NCBI GenBank assembly: GCA_035574455.1
Contig: DATLYT010000007.1
Location: 1-23,407, forward strand
Reading direction: 5' to 3'
Length of the DNA: 23,407 nucleotides
Source: DATLYT01 sp035574455
GTDB taxonomy: Bacteria; Bacteroidota; Ignavibacteria; UBA10030
In this document: positions 15,510 through 23,132 of the stretch, in pieces
Numbering within the stretch: position 1 is the first letter of the stretch
Layout: every line of letters begins with the position of its first letter
Notes under the pieces: model-generated
The model's input: the letters and a program-made list of their open reading frames with translations, nothing else
The model's database searches: none
What the model was told of the DNA's origin: nothing
Made by a program: the position numbers and the translations under genes

Positions 15510-16712
15510 ATGACTATCTTCTTCCTCACACCGCGCATTCCCTATCCGCCGTATCGGGGGGATAAACTGAAGATCTGGAATCTTCTGCGGCAGTTGTCCA
15601 AACGCCATCGCATTGTCCTGGTCTCGTTTATTCAGTCCGAGCGGGAGCGTGAGTACGTATCTCCGCTCAGCGAAGTCTGCGCCGAGATCCACCTGGTATC
15701 ATTGCCGCGCTGGAAGTCGTTCTTTAATTGCGTTGTCGCGATGTTTCAGAACATTCCCTTCCAGGTTGCCTACTATCGTTCGCGGGAAATGCGACGCGTG
15801 ATTGATCGAGTGGTGAATCAAACAAAGCCCGATCTCATCCACACACATCTGATTCGCATGGCCCAATACACCGCACATCGGAAGTCGTATCCCAGAGTCC
15901 TCGATATGACCGATGCAGTGTCTCTGTATCTTGCTCGACTGTCGGGGCATCACCGCAACCCCGTCATCAGGGCGATCGTAGGGGTTGAACTAAAGAGGAT
16001 GTTGTCTTACGAGTCGATCATTGCTCAGTTTGATCGCACCCTCGTTTGCTCATCGAATGACCGTGACGTTCTGTTGCAACACATTCCTTTAGCTCGGATC
16101 GACCTTCTCTACAATGGTGTGGACCTGGAAACATTCTCTATCAACGGCACACTCAGACCAGACCCGTATCGGATCATCCTCACGGGAAACATGTCTTATT
16201 ATCCGAATGCCGATGGAGCAAAATTCTTTGTTCGAGAAATCTTCCCTCACATACGGCAACAGGTCCCGGAGGCGAAGCTTTATATTGTCGGTCAAGATCC
16301 ACCTCGTTCCGTCAAAGCATTGGCGTCCGATCATGTCGTCATCACAGGGTTTGTTCCTGATATTCGCCTGGAGTACCTCAAAAGTGCTGTTGCAGTATCG
16401 CCTATCCGCTTTGGGGCAGGAACACTCAACAAGATTCTAGAACCCCTTGCTCTCGGCGTACCGGTTGTGTCAACCTCCATCGGAATCGATGGCCTTGGAC
16501 TCACGATGGGAGAAGACATCCTCGTTGCAGACAAGCCTCAAGAGTTTGCTCAACATGTTGTTCAGCTCCTGACAAACGGACAGTCAAGAGAGCGGGTGGC
16601 GGGGTCTGCCGCCGAAAAAGTCCGTACGCGTTTCAGCTGGGATCGACTCACCCGTGATCTCGAACAGATCTACGAGACCATTGTGAACGAACAGAAGAAC
16701 ACCGAGTCATGA
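15510..16712 (+). CDS. GT4-family glycosyltransferase, resembling PEP-CTERM/exosortase-associated sugar transferases
   Basis: A 400-residue GT-B glycosyltransferase. The N-terminus (FFLTPRIPYPPYRGDKLKIWNLLRQLSKRHRIVLVSF) strongly resembles the group of sugar transferases described with exosortase-linked exopolysaccharide loci, which share the LTPRxPYPPxxGDK opening. The donor domain contains NGVDLETFS, GNMSYYPNADGAKFF, and AGTLNKILEPLALGVPVVST with E311 as the second acidic residue of the EX7E region; the first glutamate is not conserved, as often in this group. It acts in the cytoplasm on the lipid-linked glycan; its sugar is not known. No exosortase or PEP-CTERM protein is in the window. 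It starts 20 nt after the nested inverted repeat and overlaps the next gene by 4 nt (ATGA). Confidence 0.87.
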   Translation: MTIFFLTPRIPYPPYRGDKLKIWNLLRQLSKRHRIVLVSFIQSEREREYVSPLSEVCAEIHLVSLPRWKSFFNCVVAMFQNIPFQVAYYRSREMRRVIDRVVNQTKPDLIHTHLIRMAQYTAHRKSYPRVLDMTDAVSLYLARLSGHHRNPVIRAIVGVELKRMLSYESIIAQFDRTLVCSSNDRDVLLQHIPLARIDLLYNGVDLETFSINGTLRPDPYRIILTGNMSYYPNADGAKFFVREIFPHIRQQVPEAKLYIVGQDPPRSVKALASDHVVITGFVPDIRLEYLKSAVAVSPIRFGAGTLNKILEPLALGVPVVSTSIGIDGLGLTMGEDILVADKPQEFAQHVVQLLTNGQSRERVAGSAAEKVRTRFSWDRLTRDLEQIYETIVNEQKNTES

Positions 16713-18121
16713 GTAAACGTACCCAGCTCATCTTACTTCTCCTTGTTGACGGTCTCACCATCAACCTGGCGTACTACCTCTACTACCTGATCCGTATCCG
16801 GAGCGGTTGGGTGGAGTATCCCATCGAGCCGGAGCTGTGGCTGCCCATGATGGCGATTTACATCTACTGGCTGCTCTGGTTTGGATTCTTTGGTCTTTAC
16901 CGATCATGGTATGCCCAGTCGCGGCTGGATGAAGTGGTGACACTCTTTCGCACCACCGCGGTCGGGGTGCTCGTGCTGTTCTTCCTCATCTTCATCGATG
17001 ATAGTTCTACAGGCGCTCAGCCTGCCTCGCGTCTCTTGATCGTCGCCTACTGGTTGATCCTGTTTGTCTTCGTTTCGATTGGTCGCCTGGGAATACGCTA
17101 TCTCCAACGAAGGCTGTTAGAGTCCGGTGTCGGCGCTCGGAACACGCTGATCATCGGTTGGTCGGAAAAAGCGTACGAACTGTGCGATATGGTGCTGAAG
17201 TACCCTGCGCTCGGGTATAAGCTCGTGGGATTTGTCAGCGTGAATAAAGCAAAAGGCGGTCAAGCAAAAAAGAAAGAATATCGCAATCTCAGAGTGCTCG
17301 GCAGCTTGGAGACGCTTCCGAAATTGATGCAGGAATACGATGTGCGGGAAGTGTTGATCGGCCTCGATTCGACCGAGCATGATAAGCTGCTCGAAGTGAT
17401 CCGCTACTGCGATGGCGAGGATGTGGGGATGAAAATTATCCCCGACCTGTACGATATCGTGAGCGGGCAAGCGCGGATGAGCTCGCTGTATGGCGTGCCG
17501 CTCATCGAGGTCAGTCCGCAATTGATGAAACCCTGGGAAGCCGCTCTCAAGCGAACGCTGGATATTGTCGTTTCGTTCGTCGTGATCGTCGTTGGTTTGC
17601 CGCTCTGGTTGCTGGTTGCGCTGCTGATCAAGCTCGATTCACGCGGCCCGGTTCTGTACAAGCAAGAGCGCGTGGGAAAAAATGGAAAGCACTTTAACAT
17701 CCTGAAGTTTCGTTCGATGTTTGTTGATGCCGAGAAGCAAACCGGTCCGGTCTGGGCGGAGAAAAATGACCCACGCGTGACGCGGGTGGGGCGAATCATT
17801 CGCCGTCTCCATATTGATGAGTTCCCGCAATTCATCAACGTGTTGAAAGGTGATATGAGTCTTGTGGGCCCTCGCCCCGAACGGCCCTACTTTGTCGAAA
17901 AACTTTCGAAGGAACTTCCGCTGTACAAGCGCCGTCTTAAAGTGCGTCCGGGTATCACCGGCTGGGCACAGATCAAGTATAAATACGACCAGTCGATAGA
18001 AGATGTCCGCACGAAAGTGAAGTACGACCTCTTCTACATCGAAAACATTTCCTGGCGCCTCGACCTGAAAATTTTGTTTAACACGATTTACGTCATGCTG
18101 ATGGGAAAGGGACATACGTGA
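16709..18121 (+). CDS. Polyprenyl-phosphate sugar-1-phosphate transferase (WbaP/CpsE-like initiating enzyme)
   Basis: The likely initiating enzyme, transferring a sugar-1-phosphate from a nucleotide sugar to undecaprenyl phosphate at the inner membrane. The N-terminal part has four hydrophobic segments (about 5-25, 45-65, 85-100, 108-125). A Rossmann-like CoA-binding-type domain follows (NTLIIGWSEKAYELCDMV, about 143-160). The C-terminal phosphoglycosyltransferase domain starts KRTLDIVVS (281-289). It is complete: KQERVGKNGKHFNILKFRSM ending at M337, the catalytic Asp-Glu pair D370-E371 in HIDEFPQF, GDMSLVGPRPERP, and RPGITGWAQIKYKYD. At 470 residues it is normal for the family. It overlaps the preceding glycosyltransferase stop by 4 nt. 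The sugar (galactose, glucose or an amino sugar) cannot be told from the sequence. Confidence 0.93.
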   Translation: MSKRTQLILLLLVDGLTINLAYYLYYLIRIRSGWVEYPIEPELWLPMMAIYIYWLLWFGFFGLYRSWYAQSRLDEVVTLFRTTAVGVLVLFFLIFIDDSSTGAQPASRLLIVAYWLILFVFVSIGRLGIRYLQRRLLESGVGARNTLIIGWSEKAYELCDMVLKYPALGYKLVGFVSVNKAKGGQAKKKEYRNLRVLGSLETLPKLMQEYDVREVLIGLDSTEHDKLLEVIRYCDGEDVGMKIIPDLYDIVSGQARMSSLYGVPLIEVSPQLMKPWEAALKRTLDIVVSFVVIVVGLPLWLLVALLIKLDSRGPVLYKQERVGKNGKHFNILKFRSMFVDAEKQTGPVWAEKNDPRVTRVGRIIRRLHIDEFPQFINVLKGDMSLVGPRPERPYFVEKLSKELPLYKRRLKVRPGITGWAQIKYKYDQSIEDVRTKVKYDLFYIENISWRLDLKILFNTIYVMLMGKGHT

Positions 18122-18197
18122 GGACTGAGGGTGAGAGATGATGGTTCATGGTTGTTGGAGCCGCATGCAAACTGATGATGAAAGGAATCGATAATTC

Positions 18198-19301
18198 ATG
18201 AATATCCAGATGGTGGATGTTGTAACGCAGTATCGACGGATTAAGCCGGAGATCGACACAGCCATTCAGGGGGTGCTCGATTCTGGCCACTATGTGCTGG
18301 GAGAAGCTGTGAAAGAATTTGAAGCAAACGTTGCACGCTATCTCGGAGTGAAGCATGCCGTTGGTTGCGCCTCGGGAACGGATGCATTACAGCTCGCCCT
18401 CATGGCGCTCAATATTGGCCCCGGCGATGAAGTAGTGACAACGCCGCATACGTTCATCGCGACCGCCGAAGCGATCGTTCTGCTCGGTGCAACGCCGGTC
18501 TATGTGGACATTGACCCGGTGACCTACAATATCGACCCCGCGAAGATCGAAGCCGCCATCACCAAAAAGACCAAGGCAATCATTCCCGTGCATCTCTACG
18601 GCCACGCCGCAGATATGGACCCCATTATGGATGTTGCCAACAAGCATGGCCTTGCTGTTATCGAAGACGCCGCCCAAGCAATCGGGGCGAGATACAAAGG
18701 AAAAAAAGTAGGCGGCATTGGAACCATCGGCTGTGTGAGTTTTTATCCGAGCAAAAACCTTGGTGCCTACGGCGACGGCGGGCTTGTGGTCACCAACGAT
18801 GACAAGATTGCGGAGAAAATCCGGATGATCGCGAACCACGGGTCCCGTGTCCGCTACAGGCACGAGCTGCTCGGTGTGAATAGTCGGTTGGATTCGATTC
18901 AGGCAGCCATTCTCAACGTCAAGCTCAAGTATCTCGACGAGTGGAACGAAACCCGGAGAACGGCCGCTCAGAAATACCACCATCTCCTCGACGGGCTTGA
19001 TGTGGTGCGTCCCCACGAGGCTTCCTACGCACATCATATCTATCATCAGTACACCATTCGCGTACACAACAGGGATACTGTTGCCCAGTATCTCACGAGC
19101 AAGCAGATCCCAAACGCCATTTACTACCCGATTCCCCTTCATCAACAAGAAGCGCTTCGTGGCATCGGGAATACACACCAATCATTTCCGAACACGGAGA
19201 AAGCTGCTGCCGAAGTCATCTCGCTGCCGATGCATACGGAACTCACCGACGCTCAGCAAGAATATATTGTCGCAGCCGTGAAAGAGGCACTTTCGAGTTA
19301 A
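18198..19301 (+). CDS. DegT/DnrJ/EryC1 family PLP-dependent sugar aminotransferase
   Basis: This fold-type I aminotransferase converts a keto-sugar nucleotide into an amino sugar, using pyridoxal phosphate and usually glutamate. The length of 367 residues fits. Visible elements are CASGTDALQLAL (57-68, phosphate binding), the aspartate contacting the cofactor ring in IEDAAQAIGARY (D157), and the Schiff-base lysine K186 in YPSKNLGAYGDGG. NHGSRVRYRHELLGVNSRLDSIQAAIL is the usual dimer/substrate block. By eye it is closest in style to WbpE or QdtB/FdtB enzymes that make 3-amino sugars, but position specificity (3 or 4) cannot be proven. Possible substrates are a 3-keto product derived from RfbB or a UDP-uronic sugar. 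The 76-nt gap upstream contains aaagga ahead of the ATG as an SD. Confidence 0.9.
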   Translation: MNIQMVDVVTQYRRIKPEIDTAIQGVLDSGHYVLGEAVKEFEANVARYLGVKHAVGCASGTDALQLALMALNIGPGDEVVTTPHTFIATAEAIVLLGATPVYVDIDPVTYNIDPAKIEAAITKKTKAIIPVHLYGHAADMDPIMDVANKHGLAVIEDAAQAIGARYKGKKVGGIGTIGCVSFYPSKNLGAYGDGGLVVTNDDKIAEKIRMIANHGSRVRYRHELLGVNSRLDSIQAAILNVKLKYLDEWNETRRTAAQKYHHLLDGLDVVRPHEASYAHHIYHQYTIRVHNRDTVAQYLTSKQIPNAIYYPIPLHQQEALRGIGNTHQSFPNTEKAAAEVISLPMHTELTDAQQEYIVAAVKEALSS

Positions 19302-19307
19302 GTCATC

Positions 19308-20033
19308 ATGCCGCGCGCCCTCGTCGTTATTCCGACATACAACGAAGCAGAAAATATTCCTACGCTCATCCCCAGCGTGCTGAGTCAAGACGATTCGCTT
19401 GACGTTCTGGTTGTGGATGATCACTCTCCCGATGGCACCGCACAGGCGGTGAGGGATTTGCAAGCGATGCCACAGTTCGCTCGACGGGTTTTTCTGATCG
19501 AGCGTGAAAGCAAATCTGGATTGGGAACGGCCTACGTGGCAGGATTTACGTTTGCGTTAGAGCGAGGATATGATGTTGCGTTTGAAATGGATGCGGACTT
19601 CTCTCACGACCCCCAGGAATTGCCGAAACTCTTAAAGCTCACGAGCGAGTACGATGTTGTCATCGGCTCGCGATATATTTCCGGCGTGAACGTGGTCAAC
19701 TGGCCGATGCGGCGCCTCATTCTGAGTTACATGGCCAACCTCTACACGCGCATCATTACCGGGTTGCCTGTGAAGGATACCACGAGCGGCTTTGTCTGTT
19801 ACAGGCGAACGGTGTTGGAAAGCATTGACCTCGACTCACTCCGCTCCAATGGTTATGCATTCCAGATCGAGATTAAATTCAAGGCTTGGAAGAAAGGCTT
19901 TCGCCTGCATGAGATCCCGATCATTTTTGTCGACCGTCGTGTCGGAATCTCGAAGATGTCCAAGCATATCATGTACGAGGCGGCGCTGATGGTCTGGAAA
20001 CTGAAGCTGAAGAGTCTGTTCGATGCCATCTAA
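19308..20033 (+). CDS. DPM1-like polyprenol-phosphate sugar synthase (GT2)
   Basis: A 241-residue GT-A glycosyltransferase of the dolichol/polyprenol-phosphate mannose synthase type. It transfers mannose or glucose from a nucleotide sugar to polyprenyl phosphate at the cytoplasmic membrane face. The opening ALVVIPTYNEAENIPTLIPSVL and DVLVVDDHSPDGTA are diagnostic. The metal-binding DxD is D95-D97 in EMDADFSHDP, and GSRYISGVNVVNWPMRRLILSYMAN and PVKDTTSGFVCYRR follow. There is no C-terminal membrane domain, so it is a short, soluble or peripheral DPM1 type rather than a GtrB type. Polyprenyl-P-sugars serve periplasmic glycosyltransferases; none is identified here. It starts 6 nt after the aminotransferase and overlaps the next gene by 11 nt. 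Confidence 0.92.
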   Translation: MPRALVVIPTYNEAENIPTLIPSVLSQDDSLDVLVVDDHSPDGTAQAVRDLQAMPQFARRVFLIERESKSGLGTAYVAGFTFALERGYDVAFEMDADFSHDPQELPKLLKLTSEYDVVIGSRYISGVNVVNWPMRRLILSYMANLYTRIITGLPVKDTTSGFVCYRRTVLESIDLDSLRSNGYAFQIEIKFKAWKKGFRLHEIPIIFVDRRVGISKMSKHIMYEAALMVWKLKLKSLFDAI

Positions 20034-22146
20034 AGCTAACCGACAACCTGCTCTCCAGCTTTCCGTCATCATTGTGAACTACAATGTGCGGGAGTTCTTG
20101 GACCACGCGTTGACCTCGATCCGCAAGGCGATGAAGGGCATTCGGGGCGAAGTCATCGTCGTCGACAATGCCTCGGATGATGGCAGCGTTGAAATGCTAC
20201 GCCGAAGATATCCGGAAGTTTTGCGAATCGTCAACTCTACCAACCTCGGCTTCGCGAAGGCGAATAACCTCGCGCTCCGCCGCGCACGCGGCAAGTATCT
20301 GTTGCTGATCAATCCCGATACCATCGTACAGGAGGATACGTTTCGGGTTATGGTCAGGTTCTTTGAGGATCACCCGAACGTCGGTCTTGCCGGTTGCAAA
20401 ATCCTCAATCCCGATGGCACATTCCAGCTCGCCTGTCGTCGTAGCTTTCCCACTCCCTGGGTGGCGTTCACCAAGATTGTGGGACTGAGTGCGCTATTCC
20501 CTGGTTCTAAGCTCTTCGGCCGATACAACCTCACGTATCTGGATCCCAACGAATCCTACGAAGTTGACGCCGTGAGCGGTTCGTTTATGATGCTCAGGCG
20601 CGAGGTGTACGAGCAAGTAGGCGGATTGGATGAGGACTTCTTTATGTATGGTGAGGATCTCGACTGGTGTTACCGGATTCAGCAAGCCGGTTGGAAGATT
20701 TACTACGTGCCGCAAACGCAGATTATCCACTACAAAGGCGAAAGCACAAAACGCAGTGATATCGATGAGCTCAAGGCCTTCTATGAAGCCATGGAGCTCT
20801 TTGTGAAGAAGCATCTCAGTAGCTCATTCCTGATGTCGCTGTTGATTCGGTTTGGCATTTTCATTTCGTCAGGTGTTGCTCGGATAGGTCAGTTCCTTCG
20901 ACCGGTTCGCGTGGCGATCGTTGATGTTCTCTTTGTCGACCTCGCGCTGGTGATGGCTGAGTGGCTCTGGCGGGGGGAGCTCTTTTCCTTTCCCGCGCAA
21001 TCGTACCCCATTGTGTATTCGATTCCGGCATTGATCGTCGTGGCGTGCTTGAACGCCGCGGGCGTCTATACGTATCGGAGCATGTCGATTTCGAGAACCA
21101 TGGGGGGAGTGATTGTAGGGTATGTGATCATTGCGGCCGTGGTGGCGTTTTTCAAGGAATATGCATTCAGTCGAGCGGTCATTCTCTTGTCGGGTGCGCT
21201 GAGCTTTCTGTTTCTGCCGGGGTGGAGGTTGATGGTGCGCCTCCGGGGCACGCCGACGCCCGCCGGACGCCGGAGTCTGTTTGGTCGGCGAACACTCATC
21301 GTCGGCACGGATCGGGCAGCTCGGGAAATTCTTCGGCGTCTTCGAAGCCGCGTCGCCGGCGGCTATGAGGTGCTCGGGTTCATCGACACGACGCGCAGGC
21401 GCGTCGGGGAAGATCTGGCCGGCCTGCCGATCCTCGGCAGCAGCGACAACATCGGCAAAGTAATCGAGGAGCGTCGCATTAGCGATGTCATTTTCTCGAC
21501 GCAAACGCTTACGTACAGCGACATTCTTTCTGTCATTAGCCGTGCCGGTGACCGTGCCGTGAATTTTCATATCGTTCCGAGCACGCTCGACGTCATTATC
21601 GGCAAAGCGAGCGTCGATTCGCTGGACGATCTCCCGCTTGTTCCGATCACGTACAACATCGAAAAACCGCTCAACCGAGCATTGAAACGCATCTTCGATA
21701 TCGTTGTCTCTGCAATCCTCTTGCTTTCAGTCTATCCTTTTGTATATTTGAAGCACACCCTTGGTTCTTCTCGTTCGCGCTTCATCCTCTCGCTCCCGTC
21801 GGTGTTGGCGGGGAGGTTGAGTCTTGTCGGACCTCCGGATGGATACTTGCCGCTTGAACAATCTGATGGCCACGCTGGCTGCTCGATGTATCTTGGCAAA
21901 CCCGGCTTGACGGGACTCGTGCAGCTCCAATCCGGACGGGAAATTACTGCAGAGGAAGCCGAGCAATACAATCTCTATTATGCCCGGAATCAGTCGATCT
22001 TGCTGGATATCGAAATTTTGTTGAAGACGTTGTTTCGCTCGAATACGCGCGTAAGGCCATCGTTTATGCACCATTCTTCATTGCCGAAAGCGGGCAACCT
22101 GCCGCATCGCACTGCCTCGCGCGTGAAAGGAGATCATCATGACTAA
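20023..22146 (+). CDS. GT2 glycosyltransferase fused to a core-deleted phosphoglycosyltransferase (pseudo-WbaP)
   Basis: A 707-residue fusion. Residues 13-260 form a WbbL-like GT2 domain: SVIIVNYNVREFLDHAL (14-30), VVDNASDDGS, the INPDT metal motif (96-100) and YGEDLDW (209-215). Four hydrophobic segments follow at about 297-318, 330-350, 362-377 and 385-402, then a Rossmann-like domain (RRTLIVGTDRAARE, 422-435). The last part begins like a bacterial sugar transferase (KRIFDIVVS, 555-563) and ends like one (GRLSLVGPPDGY, KPGLTGLVQLQSG, NLYYARNQSILLDIEILLKTLF). Between K555 and G597 there are only 42 residues, against about 100 in the intact enzyme encoded at 16709. The KFRSM block and the catalytic Asp-Glu pair are absent. 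The GT2 part should be active; the transferase part should be catalytically dead and may act as a membrane anchor or scaffold (inference). The frame is open throughout, so this does not look like a recent lesion. Confidence 0.88.
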   Translation: MPSKANRQPALQLSVIIVNYNVREFLDHALTSIRKAMKGIRGEVIVVDNASDDGSVEMLRRRYPEVLRIVNSTNLGFAKANNLALRRARGKYLLLINPDTIVQEDTFRVMVRFFEDHPNVGLAGCKILNPDGTFQLACRRSFPTPWVAFTKIVGLSALFPGSKLFGRYNLTYLDPNESYEVDAVSGSFMMLRREVYEQVGGLDEDFFMYGEDLDWCYRIQQAGWKIYYVPQTQIIHYKGESTKRSDIDELKAFYEAMELFVKKHLSSSFLMSLLIRFGIFISSGVARIGQFLRPVRVAIVDVLFVDLALVMAEWLWRGELFSFPAQSYPIVYSIPALIVVACLNAAGVYTYRSMSISRTMGGVIVGYVIIAAVVAFFKEYAFSRAVILLSGALSFLFLPGWRLMVRLRGTPTPAGRRSLFGRRTLIVGTDRAAREILRRLRSRVAGGYEVLGFIDTTRRRVGEDLAGLPILGSSDNIGKVIEERRISDVIFSTQTLTYSDILSVISRAGDRAVNFHIVPSTLDVIIGKASVDSLDDLPLVPITYNIEKPLNRALKRIFDIVVSAILLLSVYPFVYLKHTLGSSRSRFILSLPSVLAGRLSLVGPPDGYLPLEQSDGHAGCSMYLGKPGLTGLVQLQSGREITAEEAEQYNLYYARNQSILLDIEILLKTLFRSNTRVRPSFMHHSSLPKAGNLPHRTASRVKGDHHD
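22126..22132 (+). promoter_or_regulatory. Shine-Dalgarno for accA inside the preceding gene
   Basis: A clear gaaagga/aaaggag sequence lies within the last codons of the fusion gene, about 7 nt before the accA ATG. It supports the ATG at 22139 and shows that accA has its own ribosome site despite the 8-nt overlap of the two reading frames. Confidence 0.6.
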
Positions 22147-23089
22147 ATTGGTACTGGAGTTTGAGAAACCGATTCTCGAGTTGGAGAAAAAAATCGAAGA
22201 AATGAGGAAGTATGCGGACAACCTCGACATTGCCGATGAGATTACGACGCTCGAGAAGAAAGTCGACCAGCTTCGCAAAAGCATCTACTCGAACCTTACG
22301 CGCTGGCAGAAGGTTCAGCTTGCCCGCCACCCCGACCGGCCGTACACGCTCGATTACATCGAAGGCATGACGACCGATTTCATAGAGTTGCACGGCGACC
22401 GCTTCTATGGTGATGATAAGGCGATTGTGGGTGGGTTCGCGAACCTCGATGGCGAAACGGTCATGATCTTAGGCCACCAGAAAGGCAGAGACACGAAATC
22501 CAATCTCTTCCGGAATTTTGGAATGCCGAACCCGGAGGGATACCGGAAAGCACTGCGCTTGATGAAGCTCGCCGCGAAGTTTAAGAAGCCGATCATTACG
22601 TTATTGGATACTCCCGGCGCCTATCCCGGCATCGAAGCGGAAGAGCGGGGACAAGCGGAGGCGATTGCGAGAAATCTCTTTGAAATGTCGCACTTGCCCG
22701 TCCCCATCATCGTCGTAATCATCGGTGAGGGTGCATCGGGTGGAGCGCTTGGCATCGGCGTCGGTGATAGGATCCTGATGTTCGAGAACGCCTGGTACTC
22801 CGTCATTGCCCCGGAATCGTGCTCCAGCATTCTGTGGAGGAGTTGGGAATACAAGGAGCAAGCCGCTGAAGCACTGAAACTGACCGCCGACGATATGCTC
22901 GCTCTGGGTATCATCGATAGGATCGTACCTGAACCGATTGGGGGAGCGCATAAGAATCCAAAGCAAAGCATTGAAACACTGAAATCGATGTTAGTGGAAG
23001 AGTTGAAAAAGTTGAAGAAGATCAAGCCGCAGAAGCTTGTCGAACAACGGGTGGAGAAATTCTGCAAGATGGGGGCATGGAAGGAGTGA
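22139..23089 (+). CDS. accA: Acetyl-CoA carboxylase carboxyltransferase subunit alpha
   Basis: AccA with AccD moves the carboxyl group from carboxybiotin to acetyl-CoA to form malonyl-CoA, the first committed step of fatty acid synthesis. At 316 residues it matches the family. The N-terminal helical region (FEKPILELEKKIEEMRKYAD) leads to HPDRPYTLDYIEGM and the crotonase-like core: GDRFYGDDKAIVGGFA, GHQKGRDTKSNLFRNFGMPNPEGYRKALRLM, and DTPGAYPGIEAEERGQAEAIARNL. The oxyanion-hole glycines are in GEGASGGALGIG (196-207), and SVIAPESCSSILWR is intact. No accD lies next to it. The ATG overlaps the stop of the glycosyltransferase fusion (ATGACTAA), which places a core lipid gene in the tail of the polysaccharide operon. 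Confidence 0.97.
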   Translation: MTKLVLEFEKPILELEKKIEEMRKYADNLDIADEITTLEKKVDQLRKSIYSNLTRWQKVQLARHPDRPYTLDYIEGMTTDFIELHGDRFYGDDKAIVGGFANLDGETVMILGHQKGRDTKSNLFRNFGMPNPEGYRKALRLMKLAAKFKKPIITLLDTPGAYPGIEAEERGQAEAIARNLFEMSHLPVPIIVVIIGEGASGGALGIGVGDRILMFENAWYSVIAPESCSSILWRSWEYKEQAAEALKLTADDMLALGIIDRIVPEPIGGAHKNPKQSIETLKSMLVEELKKLKKIKPQKLVEQRVEKFCKMGAWKE

Positions 23090-23132
23090 GAGGGTGAAGA
23101 AGATGAAGCGGCGATCGAGAGAAGGATGAACG

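Noticed and set aside
18387..19181. Minus-strand open frame of 264 codons opposite the DegT aminotransferase
   Set aside because: The + strand frame has all PLP-enzyme motifs; the minus frame is an antisense by-product.
20023..22146. Possibility that the fusion gene results from a frameshift or two separate genes
   Set aside because: The frame is continuous, both domain boundaries are joined by plausible membrane and linker sequence, and the residual transferase end is in frame on both sides of the deletion.
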